Part shown: positions 8,804 through 16,914 of the stretch, one piece after another
How the letters are laid out: every line of letters starts with the position of its first letter
Position numbering within the stretch: the first letter of the stretch is position 1
NCBI GenBank assembly: GCA_021776785.1
Contig: JAJFFF010000026.1
Coordinates: 25,823 to 89,822, forward strand
Source: Planctomycetota bacterium
Lineage (GTDB): Bacteria > Planctomycetota > PLA2
Reading direction: 5' to 3'
DNA length: 64,000 nucleotides
Made by a program: the position numbers and the translations under genes
Notes under the pieces: generated by a model
Database searches by the model: none
Told to the model about the DNA's origin: nothing
Seen by the model: only the letters and a program-made list of their open reading frames with translations

Positions 8804-8830
8804 TTGCGTTTTTTTTGCCAGCCGTACAAT
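8804..8830 (+). promoter_or_regulatory. possible sigma-70-like promoter for Ni-SOD
   Basis: TTGCGT and TACAAT separated by 15 bases, which is shorter than the usual 17, about 50 bases upstream of the Ni-SOD ATG. The T-run in the spacer could bend the DNA. No palindromic operator is seen next to it. Confidence 0.3.
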
Positions 8831-8882
8831 CCACCGCGATCGGGCCGCCGCATCGAAGCGCCGCGCTCGCAGGAGAACCGAG

Positions 8883-9353
8883 ATGAACCGACTTGCTTTA
8901 ACCACCCTCGCAGGCCTCTTCCTCATCCTAGGCGTGGACCGCTTCGCCGCCGCACACTGTGAAGTGCCGTGCGGAATCTACGGCGACCAGCTGCGCTTTG
9001 AAGGCATGCTCGAAGACACGGCCACGATCGAGAAAGCCATCAAGCAGATCAACGAACTCTCCAAGGGCCAAGGCGGCACCCTCGGCGTGAACCAGGGCGT
9101 TCGATGGGTGATGACCAAAGAGACGCACGCGACGTCGATCCAAGGCGTCATCGCGCAATACTTCATGACGCAGCGCCTCAAGCCCGCGGATCCTGCCGAC
9201 GCGGCGGCGTGGGGCAAGTATGTGGATAAGCTCACGAAGGCGCACGCGGTGATGCGCAACGCCATGAAGTCGAAGCAAAGCGTCGATGGGGCCAGCGCCG
9301 AGACGCTGCGCGCATCGATCCTCGCCTTCCACAAAGCGTACGAGGCCAAGTAG
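8883..9353 (+). CDS. sodN: nickel superoxide dismutase with signal peptide
   Basis: 156 residues. After a 24-residue signal peptide ending RFAAA comes HCEVPCGIY, the nickel hook: the His1 amine and side chain with Cys2 and Cys6 bind nickel once the N-terminus is free, and Pro5 and Tyr9 are also in place. The rest (YFMTQRLKP, YVDKLTKAHAVMRNAMKSKQ) fits the four-helix Ni-SOD fold. In the classical enzyme a short propeptide is removed by a dedicated protease, SodX; no sodX is nearby, and cleavage by signal peptidase after Ala-Ala-Ala would expose His1 directly. So the mature enzyme, about 132 residues, should detoxify superoxide outside the cytoplasm. A ribosome site (AGGAG) precedes the ATG. 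Confidence 0.9.
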   Translation: MNRLALTTLAGLFLILGVDRFAAAHCEVPCGIYGDQLRFEGMLEDTATIEKAIKQINELSKGQGGTLGVNQGVRWVMTKETHATSIQGVIAQYFMTQRLKPADPADAAAWGKYVDKLTKAHAVMRNAMKSKQSVDGASAETLRASILAFHKAYEAK

Positions 9354-9393
9354 CCGCTCCATTTCCGAGTTTGAACCGACCGAATCTTTAGAC

Positions 9394-12126
9394 ATGACAA
9401 AGCGCCTCGTCATCGTGGAATCCCCGACCAAGGCCAAGACGCTGAAGCGTTTCTTGGGCGACGACTACCTCGTGGAATCCAGCATCGGACACGTCCGTGA
9501 CCTCCCGGCCAACGCCGCGGAGATCCCCGAGAAACTGAAAAAAGAAGCGTGGGCGCGGCTTGGCGTGAATATCGCCGAGGACTTCGAACCGCTCTACGTC
9601 GTCTCGGCCGAAAAGAAAAAACACGTCACCGCCTTGAAGCGGCTCTTAAAAGACGCAGATGAACTCCTCCTCGCGACGGATGAAGACCGCGAAGGGGAGG
9701 CCATCAGCTGGCACCTGTTGGAGCTTTTAAAGCCCAAGGTGCCCGTGCGGCGCATGGTGTTTCACGAGATCACGAAGCAGGCGGTTCTGCATTCGATCGA
9801 AAACACGCGCGAGATCGACCAAAACCTCGTCAACGCGCAGGAAGCGCGCCGCATCATCGACCGCTTGTACGGCTACGAGGTCTCGCCGATCCTGTGGCGC
9901 AAGATCGCGCCCCGCCTCAGCGCGGGCCGCGTGCAAAGCGTCGCGATTCGCATCATCGTCGAACGCGAGATGGACCGCATGCGTTTCCACGCGGCGCACT
10001 ACTGGGATCTAAAAGCCGTCTTCGAGACGGAGAAAAAAGAAACGTTCCCCGCGCGCCTTGTCACGTTGAACGGCAAGCGGCTGATCACCGGTAAGGACTT
10101 CGACCCCGACACCGGCAAGCCGAAAAAATCGGGGCTCGCGCTGCTCGATGGCGAGGCGGCGCAGTCGTTACGGACCGCGCTCGACAACGCGCAGTTCCGC
10201 ATCGCGTCCGCCGAAGAGAAGCCGTTCACGCGGTCTCCCACTCCGCCGTTTACGACATCGACGCTGCAGCAGGAAGGTCACCGCAAGCTTCGTTTCGACG
10301 CTAAGCGCACGATGCGCGCGGCGCAACGCCTGTACGAAAACGGTTTTATCACCTACATGCGTACCGACTCGGTGGCGCTGTCCAGCGAGGCGATTCGCCT
10401 GACGCGCGAAGCCGTGACCAAGACGTACGGCGCATCGTTTCTGCCCGACACGCCGCGCACCTACAAGACGAAGGTGAAGAACGCCCAGGAGGCGCACGAA
10501 GCGATTCGTCCCGCCGGCGCGGCCATCGCACCGGTTACGGAAGTGTCGAAAAAACTTGGCGGCGACGAAGCCAAGGTCTATGAACTCATCTGGAAGCGCA
10601 CCATGGCGTGTCAGATGAAAAACGCGTCGGGACGTCGCATGGCGTTGCGCGTCGCGGGCGCGGCCGCCGGCCAGGAAGCCGTCTTCCAAGCCAACGGCAC
10701 CGTGATTGATTTCCCGGGCTTCTTGCGAGCGTATGTTGAAGGTTCGGACGATCCCGATGCGGCCTTGTCGGACCGCGAGACGATCCTGCCGGCCGTCGCG
10801 GCGGGCGACAGCGTCCGCCCCGACGAGATCAAGACCGAGGACCACGTTACGTCGCCGCCCGCGCGCCTCACGGAAGCGACGCTGGTGAAGACGCTCGAGG
10901 AATCGGGCATCGGACGTCCGAGCACGTACGCGTCGATCATCGACACGATTCAACGGCGCGAGTACACGTTCAAGAAGGGAACCGCACTCGTCCCGACGTT
11001 TACCGCGTTTGCCGTGGTGCGTTTGATGCGCGAGCACCTGACCGATTTGATCGACCCCGCGTTTACGGCGCGGATGGAAGATCGACTCGACCAGATTTCG
11101 CGCGGCGAGTACGAGACGCTGCCGTACCTCAAGGAGTTCTATCACGGCAACGGTTCGCCCGGCCTGCGACCGCTTCTCGACCAAAAGGTGGAGAGCATCG
11201 ACCCGCGCGAAGTGTGTTCGATTCCGATCGGCAAGAGTCCCGACGGCCACGATGTTGTGATCCGTGTCGGCCGCTACGGTCCGTTCCTGCAATGCGACGA
11301 GACGACCGCGCCGATCCCCGACCAGACTTGCCCCGACGAGCTCACGCTCGAACGCGCGATGGAGCTGATCGCGGCAGGCGCGCAGGCGGACACGCCGATC
11401 GGAACGCACCCCGAAACGAGCGAGCCGATCTACGTCAAGACCGGGCGGTACGGGCCTTACGTCCAACTCGGCGATCCCGATCCCGACGACAAGAAGAAAA
11501 AACCCAAGATGGTGTCTTTGCTCAAGAGCATGACGCCGGACTCGCTCACGTTTGATGTCGCGTTGCAGCTCTTGGCGCTGCCGCGCACGGTCGGCCAGGA
11601 CGCGGCGGGCGTAGATATCGTCGCTTACAACGGACGGTATGGGCCCTACATCAAGCGCGGAGACGACACGCGCAGCTTGACGCCCGAAGACGATCTTTTG
11701 ACGCTCGGACTCGACCGCTGCCTCGCGCTGCTCGCGCAAGAAAAAGCGAGCGGCTTTCGTCGCCAACCGGCATCGATCAAGGTGTTTGAAAAAGTCGAAG
11801 CCGCCGGCGGCGCGGACATCAAGCTGCTGAAGGGTCGTTACGGTCCGTACGTCACCGACGGCGAAACGAATGCGTCCTTGCCGCGCGACTACGCCGATCC
11901 CGAAAAGCTAACCGTCGAAGAAGCTCTGGAACTCATCGCCGCACGTCGCGCGAAGGGGCCGAGCAAGAAGAAGAAGAAAAAGAAAACGGCCAAGAAAAAG
12001 ACCACGAAAAAAGCGGCGAAGAAGAAGACCGCCAAAAAGACCACCAAGAAAAAGGTGACCAAAAAGGCGGCCAAAAAAACGACCAAGAAGACGGCCACCA
12101 AGGCGGCGAAAGAGGCCGACTCTTGA
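9394..12126 (+). CDS. topA: DNA topoisomerase I with lysine-rich tail
   Basis: 910 residues. The Toprim domain opens at residue 5 with VIVESPTKAKTLKRFLG and has the acidic DEDREGE motif; the active-site Tyr is in GFITYMRTDSVALS near residue 320. It relaxes negative supercoils by a type IA strand passage. The C-terminal zinc fingers of the E. coli enzyme are absent; instead there are four GRYGPY repeats (about residues 626-830, topoisomerase C-terminal repeats). A tail of roughly 55 residues is almost all Lys, Ala and Thr, like histone H1. An upstream in-frame start at 9286 would overlap the Ni-SOD gene and lies outside the family; ATG 9394 is chosen. The stop overlaps the eboA start. Confidence 0.97.
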   Translation: MTKRLVIVESPTKAKTLKRFLGDDYLVESSIGHVRDLPANAAEIPEKLKKEAWARLGVNIAEDFEPLYVVSAEKKKHVTALKRLLKDADELLLATDEDREGEAISWHLLELLKPKVPVRRMVFHEITKQAVLHSIENTREIDQNLVNAQEARRIIDRLYGYEVSPILWRKIAPRLSAGRVQSVAIRIIVEREMDRMRFHAAHYWDLKAVFETEKKETFPARLVTLNGKRLITGKDFDPDTGKPKKSGLALLDGEAAQSLRTALDNAQFRIASAEEKPFTRSPTPPFTTSTLQQEGHRKLRFDAKRTMRAAQRLYENGFITYMRTDSVALSSEAIRLTREAVTKTYGASFLPDTPRTYKTKVKNAQEAHEAIRPAGAAIAPVTEVSKKLGGDEAKVYELIWKRTMACQMKNASGRRMALRVAGAAAGQEAVFQANGTVIDFPGFLRAYVEGSDDPDAALSDRETILPAVAAGDSVRPDEIKTEDHVTSPPARLTEATLVKTLEESGIGRPSTYASIIDTIQRREYTFKKGTALVPTFTAFAVVRLMREHLTDLIDPAFTARMEDRLDQISRGEYETLPYLKEFYHGNGSPGLRPLLDQKVESIDPREVCSIPIGKSPDGHDVVIRVGRYGPFLQCDETTAPIPDQTCPDELTLERAMELIAAGAQADTPIGTHPETSEPIYVKTGRYGPYVQLGDPDPDDKKKKPKMVSLLKSMTPDSLTFDVALQLLALPRTVGQDAAGVDIVAYNGRYGPYIKRGDDTRSLTPEDDLLTLGLDRCLALLAQEKASGFRRQPASIKVFEKVEAAGGADIKLLKGRYGPYVTDGETNASLPRDYADPEKLTVEEALELIAARRAKGPSKKKKKKKTAKKKTTKKAAKKKTAKKTTKKKVTKKAAKKTTKKTATKAAKEADS

Positions 12127-12965
12127 CGAACCCGCGGGCCGGCTTGTTACGCGAGTGGCTCGCAGAGCGCGCCGTCGCCGACGCGTTGGCGTGGTTGGAC
12201 GAAAAACACGGAGCGATCGCGGACGGCGCTCCGGACAGCGTGTTTTTCATGAACTACTCGGCGGCCTCGCGTCGCTTTGATCGCACGCCGCTCGCGCTTG
12301 ACGAATCCGCATTGCGCGCAGCCGACGCGGCGGTCCCCGGTTGGCGCCCGCAAGCATGGGAGATGATGCACACGGCGCGCGCCGTGCTCCTGTGCGCGCT
12401 ACCCGATGGAGAGGCCTTCGCGCCCACCATCGACAAGCTGCTCGACGCCGCCGACATCGGCGAACAGATCGCGGCGTATCAAGCGCTGCCGCTGCTCACA
12501 CAACCGACTCGGCTGGTCGCGCGCGCCCGCGAAGGAACGCGCACCAACATCACGGCCGTCTTTCAAGCCATCGCGCACAACAACCCGTTTGCGCGCGACC
12601 ACTTCGAAGAAGCGCCGTGGAATCAGATGGTCTTGAAGGCCTTGTTTGTCGGCGTGCCGCTCGCGCCGATCGTGGGCTTGGACGAGCGAGCTAACGCGGC
12701 GTTGATGCGCATGCTCTGCGACTACGCACACGAGCGCTGGGCGGCGGGCCGCGTTGTGAGCCCGGAACTTTGGCGTTGCGTGGGACCACATGCCGACGAC
12801 GATGCCATTCGCGACTTGGCGCGTGTCCTCGCGCAGGGCGACGACGATGCGCGCGCGGCGGCCGCGCTGGCGTTGCGGACCTCCCCCCATTCCCGCGCGG
12901 CCGAACTTTTATCCAAACACAAAGAGCTCGCGTCCGTTAGCCGTTCGTGGAACGACTTCGCCTAG
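12123..12965 (+). CDS. eboA: EboA-family protein
   Basis: 280 residues starting at TTG 12123, overlapping the topA stop. The segments VFQAIAHNNPFARDHFEE, WNQMVLKALFVGVPL and DYAHERWAAGRVVSPELW match my recollection of EboA, the uncharacterised first protein of the ebo/edb cluster that is linked to metabolite export to the periplasm (scytonemin precursors in cyanobacteria) and is found in scattered bacteria and eustigmatophyte algae. The protein looks all-helical and soluble. A TatD-like gene (eboB) follows after 13 bases, supporting the call. The usual eboC-F partners are not in this window. The precise role is unknown even in studied clusters. Confidence 0.75.
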   Translation: MTNPRAGLLREWLAERAVADALAWLDEKHGAIADGAPDSVFFMNYSAASRRFDRTPLALDESALRAADAAVPGWRPQAWEMMHTARAVLLCALPDGEAFAPTIDKLLDAADIGEQIAAYQALPLLTQPTRLVARAREGTRTNITAVFQAIAHNNPFARDHFEEAPWNQMVLKALFVGVPLAPIVGLDERANAALMRMLCDYAHERWAAGRVVSPELWRCVGPHADDDAIRDLARVLAQGDDDARAAAALALRTSPHSRAAELLSKHKELASVSRSWNDFA

Positions 12966-12978
12966 CTCCGAAAGCGCC

Positions 12979-13911
12979 ATGTATCTAGACCCGCACGTCC
13001 ACGCCGTTTCGCGCACGACCGACGACTATCAAGCCATGGCCGCGGCGGGCGTGGTGGCGATCATCGAGCCCGCATTTTGGCTCGGCCAGCCGCGCACCAA
13101 CGTCGGATCGTTTCAGGACTACTTCTCGATGCTGGTCGGGTGGGAGCGCTTTCGCGCGTCGCAGTTCGGTATTCGCCACTACTGCGCGATCGGCCTCAAC
13201 AGCAAAGAGGCCAACAACGAAGCGCTCGCCGAAGAAGTGATCGACTTGCTCCCGCGTTACCTCGCCAAAGAGGGTGTCGTCGCGGTCGGCGAGATCGGAT
13301 ACGACGATATGAGTGCGTTGGAAGAGAAGTACTTCCGCATCCAGTTGGATCTGGCAAAAGAAGTCGATCTACCCGTGATGATTCACACGCCGCACCGCAA
13401 CAAGAAAGAGGGCACGTCGCGCTCGATGTCGGTGTGCGAAGAGCACGGCCTCGCGCCGGGTACCGTCGTTGTCGATCACAACAACGAAGAGACCGTGAAA
13501 GAAGTGCTCGATCGCGGGTTCTGGGCCGCGTTCACGATCTACCCGCACACGAAGATGGGCAGCGAACGCATGGTCGAGATCGTCAAGCAGTACGGTCCCG
13601 AGCGCATCATCGTTGACTCCGCCGCCGACTGGGGCGTGTCGGATCCGCTCGCTGTGCCGAAGACCGCCGCGTTAATGAAAGCGCGCGGCCTAAGCGACGA
13701 AGCGATCTCAAAAGTCACGTACCAAAACGCGCTCGACGCCTACGGCCAAAGCGGCCAGATCCGCGCCGGCGATTGGCTGGACGCCGCCGCGGTCGATCCG
13801 ACCGAGAAGTTCGAAGGCAGCGGTGTGTTACGCGGCGGGCAGCCGCCGCAAGTCGGGAAGTTGGGAAACACACCCATGCCCGATCCCGGATCCGATAACC
13901 TGATCGTATGA
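12979..13911 (+). CDS. eboB: TatD-family metal-dependent hydrolase (EboB-like)
   Basis: 310 residues, amidohydrolase/TatD superfamily. The N-terminal HxH is in YLDPHVHAVS, a glutamate in VAVGEIGYDD, a His in LPVMIHTPHRNK, a further His in VVVDHNNEETVKE and an Asp in RIIVDSAADWG, giving the expected two-metal site. The TatD family acts on DNA or on small molecules; the Ebo variant has no proven substrate. The C-terminal 40 residues (EGSGVLRGGQPPQ...) are Gly/Pro-rich and beyond the barrel. It follows eboA closely and its stop overlaps the next start (ATGA), so the three genes downstream of topA form one coupled unit. Confidence 0.8.
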   Translation: MYLDPHVHAVSRTTDDYQAMAAAGVVAIIEPAFWLGQPRTNVGSFQDYFSMLVGWERFRASQFGIRHYCAIGLNSKEANNEALAEEVIDLLPRYLAKEGVVAVGEIGYDDMSALEEKYFRIQLDLAKEVDLPVMIHTPHRNKKEGTSRSMSVCEEHGLAPGTVVVDHNNEETVKEVLDRGFWAAFTIYPHTKMGSERMVEIVKQYGPERIIVDSAADWGVSDPLAVPKTAALMKARGLSDEAISKVTYQNALDAYGQSGQIRAGDWLDAAAVDPTEKFEGSGVLRGGQPPQVGKLGNTPMPDPGSDNLIV

Positions 13912-14954
13912 TCCGCCGCCGGCTTCTGATCGCGTTGGTGCTTTTGACGGCCCCGCGCGCGGCGCACTCGGAGTTTCAGCCGGGCGTCATCATCGGAACG
14001 TATACGCTGCGACCGGATGGCGTCGTCGACGGCGACACGTTGCGCGTCACCGGACTCAAGCGTTCCATTCGCGTGCTCTCGCTCGACACCGAAGAAACGC
14101 ACGGCGAGCTCACGAAAAAACAGCGCGCGTTGATGACGACTGACTTCGCGGCGTATTGCAAAGAGATGCAAGGTGACGCGCCGCTACCGCGCAAGTACCC
14201 GACACCGGCGGGCCAGCTGGCATCGAAGTTCGCGAAGTCGATTCTGAAAGCGGGCGACCGCGTGGTGCTCGAGAAGGACGATCCGAACGCGTCATCGAAG
14301 GGTTCGTACGGCCGCACGATCGCCCACGTGTTCATCGTTTCCGAAAACGGCAAGCGTTGGTTGTTCGCCGAGCGCATGATTCGCTCCGGCCATTCGCCGT
14401 ACTACATGAAGTACGGCCGCTCCAAAAGGTTCGACAAACAGCTCCGAGCGGCGCAGGCCGACGCCCGAAAAAACAAACGTGGCATCTGGGCGGACGGCGC
14501 GCAGTGCTATCCCCGCTACGGCACGATTCTGGCGTGGTGGGAGCGACGCGCAAAAGCGTTGGACTGGTACGGCGCCCAACAGAAAGCAAACAAGGCGCCG
14601 ATCCAAGTGGGATCGAAGAACGCGATCCGCAAACTCTCACGGCGCGTCGATAAACCAGACCCCGTAGCGGTGTTCGGGCTGATCGACGACAAGGACAAAG
14701 ACGCCATCCGCGAGCACGCGAACGGCGCCACGCTACGTATCGGCGGCCAACGCTACATCGAAGTCGAAGTAGTCGGGAAAGAACTCGCGGCCCAGCTCAA
14801 ACTCAAGCAGTTGTTAGGCGAGCTCATCGCCGTCCAAGGCCCGCTCGACCGAAAAGGCAACAAGCTCAATGAACGACTGCGCTACATGCGCATCGTCGTC
14901 ACAAGAGCCGAGCAACTTCAAACGCCCGGCGCACCGATCACCGCCAAGCGATAG
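13908..14954 (+). CDS. secreted SNase-like (thermonuclease-family) protein
   Basis: 348 residues with a signal peptide (RRLLIALVLLTAPRAAHS). Residues 35-65 read VVDGDTLRVTG and IRVLSLDTEET, the calcium-site and catalytic-loop pattern of staphylococcal-nuclease folds, and later SYGRTIAHVFI matches the conserved YGR strand. The C-terminal half (about 240-348) is an OB-like segment of unclear role. It would degrade nucleic acid outside the cytoplasm. Being coupled to eboB is unusual, since the ebo clusters I know of do not include a nuclease. One of the catalytic arginines is plausible at RVLSLDT but cannot be proven by eye. Confidence 0.75.
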   Translation: MIRRRLLIALVLLTAPRAAHSEFQPGVIIGTYTLRPDGVVDGDTLRVTGLKRSIRVLSLDTEETHGELTKKQRALMTTDFAAYCKEMQGDAPLPRKYPTPAGQLASKFAKSILKAGDRVVLEKDDPNASSKGSYGRTIAHVFIVSENGKRWLFAERMIRSGHSPYYMKYGRSKRFDKQLRAAQADARKNKRGIWADGAQCYPRYGTILAWWERRAKALDWYGAQQKANKAPIQVGSKNAIRKLSRRVDKPDPVAVFGLIDDKDKDAIREHANGATLRIGGQRYIEVEVVGKELAAQLKLKQLLGELIAVQGPLDRKGNKLNERLRYMRIVVTRAEQLQTPGAPITAKR

Positions 14955-14967
14955 GCACGCCTGAATA

Positions 14968-15250
14968 GGGACCAGGTCCCGCTCCTTACCGCCCTAAGAG
15001 CTTTTGGGCTTATCGGTTATGAACATCGAGTGCGGGATCTGGGGCGCCGTTCTCCGAGCGCTGCTGTCCGGCTCCGCCGAAGCGGACCACATGACAGCGC
15101 CTTGTCACGCGGCCCCACCGGGCCTAAAAGGGGAAGCGCCCGGCAACCATCGAGCCGGGGCCCACCGCGACCCAGACAGAAAAATGCGGCACACTTGTCA
15201 ACATCGCTTGGCGCCATTCGTCCTATGGGTGAACGCGTTGCTCCGCGTTC
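14968..15250. repeat. MITE-like element 3, one clear arm and one decayed arm
   Basis: The left arm (14968-15047) has the full family layout: GGGACCAGGTCCCGC at the end, CTAAG at arm position 27 and GAGTGCGGGA at 61-70. The matching right arm should lie near 15170-15250; GAAAAATGCGG at 15179 falls at the expected place but the outer palindrome is lost, so the right boundary is approximate. It occupies the gap between the nuclease gene and the DGPF gene. Confidence 0.5.
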
Positions 15251-15299
15251 GCGAACCAGACACAGATCCATTCGGCCACAAACACTGGAGGAAATCGCC

Positions 15300-15650
15300 A
15301 TGTCCAAGTTTGCATTCCTACTCAATCACGCTCCCGATCGTTACTCGAGCCTGTCCGAAGACAGCGCGATGGCGATCTTTAAAGACTACATGGAGTGGAT
15401 GCAGGGAGCTGCCAAGAGCGGCGTCTGCGACGGAGGCTACAAGCTGTCTGAAGGTCCGGGCAAGATCGTGTCAAGTAAGGGTGGAGGATTCACGGTCCAC
15501 GAGAGCCCGTTCGCCGAACTAACAGAAGTGTTGGGCGGCATCATGGTCGTGAACGCCCCGGACTTCGACGCGGCGATCGAGATCGCGAAGGCCCACCCCC
15601 ACCTCGTCCACAACCAGTCCATCGAAATCCGTCAGCTCGATGGCGAATAG
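15300..15650 (+). CDS. YCII/DGPF-domain protein
   Basis: About 116 residues; ATG 15300 follows a strong ribosome site (CTGGAGGAAATCGCC). The fold is a small ferredoxin-like YCII domain: FAFLLNHAPDRYSSLSED at the start, GGYKLSEGPGKIVSS in the middle and GGIMVVNAPDFDAAIEIAKA near the end, where DGPF-type proteins keep their conserved His/Asp. Its biochemical function is unknown. It overlaps the ECF42-type sigma factor by 11 bases; genes for DGPF proteins are the known hallmark neighbours and likely targets of ECF42 sigma factors. Confidence 0.85.
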   Translation: MSKFAFLLNHAPDRYSSLSEDSAMAIFKDYMEWMQGAAKSGVCDGGYKLSEGPGKIVSSKGGGFTVHESPFAELTEVLGGIMVVNAPDFDAAIEIAKAHPHLVHNQSIEIRQLDGE

Positions 15651-16902
15651 ACACGAGAAGCGCGACGGCGAGACGCGCCGCGTTCTCAACCGTTTTGTCC
15701 GACGCGAGCGAGGTCGGCTTATCGCCGGCCTCGTGAGCCGTCTCGGCGGCAACAACGTCGAACTCGCCGAAGATGTCGCACAGGAAGCGATGCTCAAGGC
15801 TCTGGGCGTGTGGCCGTTTGAGGGGATTCCCGAAGCTCCGGGAGCTTGGCTGCTCCGCGTCGCGCGCAACTGCGCCATTGACCGCCTCCGGCGTGAACAG
15901 AGAGAACTGCTCTACGACGAGTCCATCCACGGACGCTGGGCGCCGCCGGAAACACCGACGGATCCCGATCGAAGTTCGGATCCCGAAGTGCAGTTGATGC
16001 TGTTGTGCTGTCACGACGAGCTCGACCAAACGCATCAGCTGATTCTCACCCTGCGTGTCGTGAACGGTTTCACCGCGCGGGAGATCGGCGACCTGTTCTT
16101 GTCGTCGGAAAGCGCCGTCGCGCAACGTCTTTCGCGCGCCAAACGGAAGCTGAGACAGCTCGGCCCGACGCTTGCGACTCCGCTCACTAACGAGGTCGTG
16201 CGAGCCAGGCTGGAAACCGTGCTGCGCGTCGTCTATCTCATGTTCAGCCTCGGGTACGCCCCGCGACGCGGCGGCGAACTCATCCGTCGCGACGTCGCGG
16301 ACGAGGCGCTGCGCCTTGCTCGCGACCTCGCGAACAACGACGCGACAACGTCGCCCGCCGCCCACGCGCTGGCCGCCCTTCTTTGCTTTCAGGCATCCCG
16401 ATTCGATGCCCGCACCGCCGCCGACGGCGCGCCGGTCTTGCTCAGAGACCAAGATCCCGAGAAGTGGGATCGGCGTCTGATCGACGACGGGCTTTGTTTC
16501 ATGCGAACGTCGATGGCGGGCGAGCTGACCCGCTATCACGTGGAGGCGGGCATCGCCTCGTGCTACGCGGTCGCGCCGAGCTGGGACAAGATCGACTGGC
16601 AGGCGGTCCTGACCTACTACGACCAGCTCCTGGAGCTCACCGATTCGCCCGTTGTTGCAATCAACCGGAGCGTCGCCGAAGCGTTCTCCGGCGCGCCCGG
16701 ACAAGCTCTCGCGCGTCTCGATTCGCTGGCCGCCAATGCAGCGGTTGATCGATATGCCCCCTACCACATCGCCAGGGCTGAAATCTTGAGGCTCCAGCGG
16801 AGGCGGGCGGAGTCACGGGCCAGCTACCGAACAGCGATCGAATGCGGAACCTCCGCGCCGGTCATGCGGCATCTTGAAAACCGACTCGCAAGCAATCTTT
16901 AA
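15640..16902 (+). CDS. ECF42-type RNA polymerase sigma factor
   Basis: 420 residues. Sigma region 2 covers LVSRLGGNNVELAEDVAQEA and WLLRVARNCAIDRLRRE; region 4 covers LTLRVVNGFTAREIGDLFLS with SESAVAQRLSRAKRKLRQ. A C-terminal extension of about 230 residues (DUF6596 plus a TPR-like part: PYHIARAEILRLQRRRAESR) replaces an anti-sigma factor, as is typical of ECF42. No anti-sigma gene is present, so control is probably by the extension. It overlaps the DGPF gene and lies 12 bases before the CMD-like gene. The stimulus is unknown. Confidence 0.9.
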   Translation: MANRHEKRDGETRRVLNRFVRRERGRLIAGLVSRLGGNNVELAEDVAQEAMLKALGVWPFEGIPEAPGAWLLRVARNCAIDRLRREQRELLYDESIHGRWAPPETPTDPDRSSDPEVQLMLLCCHDELDQTHQLILTLRVVNGFTAREIGDLFLSSESAVAQRLSRAKRKLRQLGPTLATPLTNEVVRARLETVLRVVYLMFSLGYAPRRGGELIRRDVADEALRLARDLANNDATTSPAAHALAALLCFQASRFDARTAADGAPVLLRDQDPEKWDRRLIDDGLCFMRTSMAGELTRYHVEAGIASCYAVAPSWDKIDWQAVLTYYDQLLELTDSPVVAINRSVAEAFSGAPGQALARLDSLAANAAVDRYAPYHIARAEILRLQRRRAESRASYRTAIECGTSAPVMRHLENRLASNL

Positions 16903-16914
16903 AGACAACCGACC

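Noticed and set aside
10168..11766. 532-residue minus-strand ORF over topA
   Set aside because: Shadow of topA, with the composition expected from the opposite strand of a GC-rich gene.
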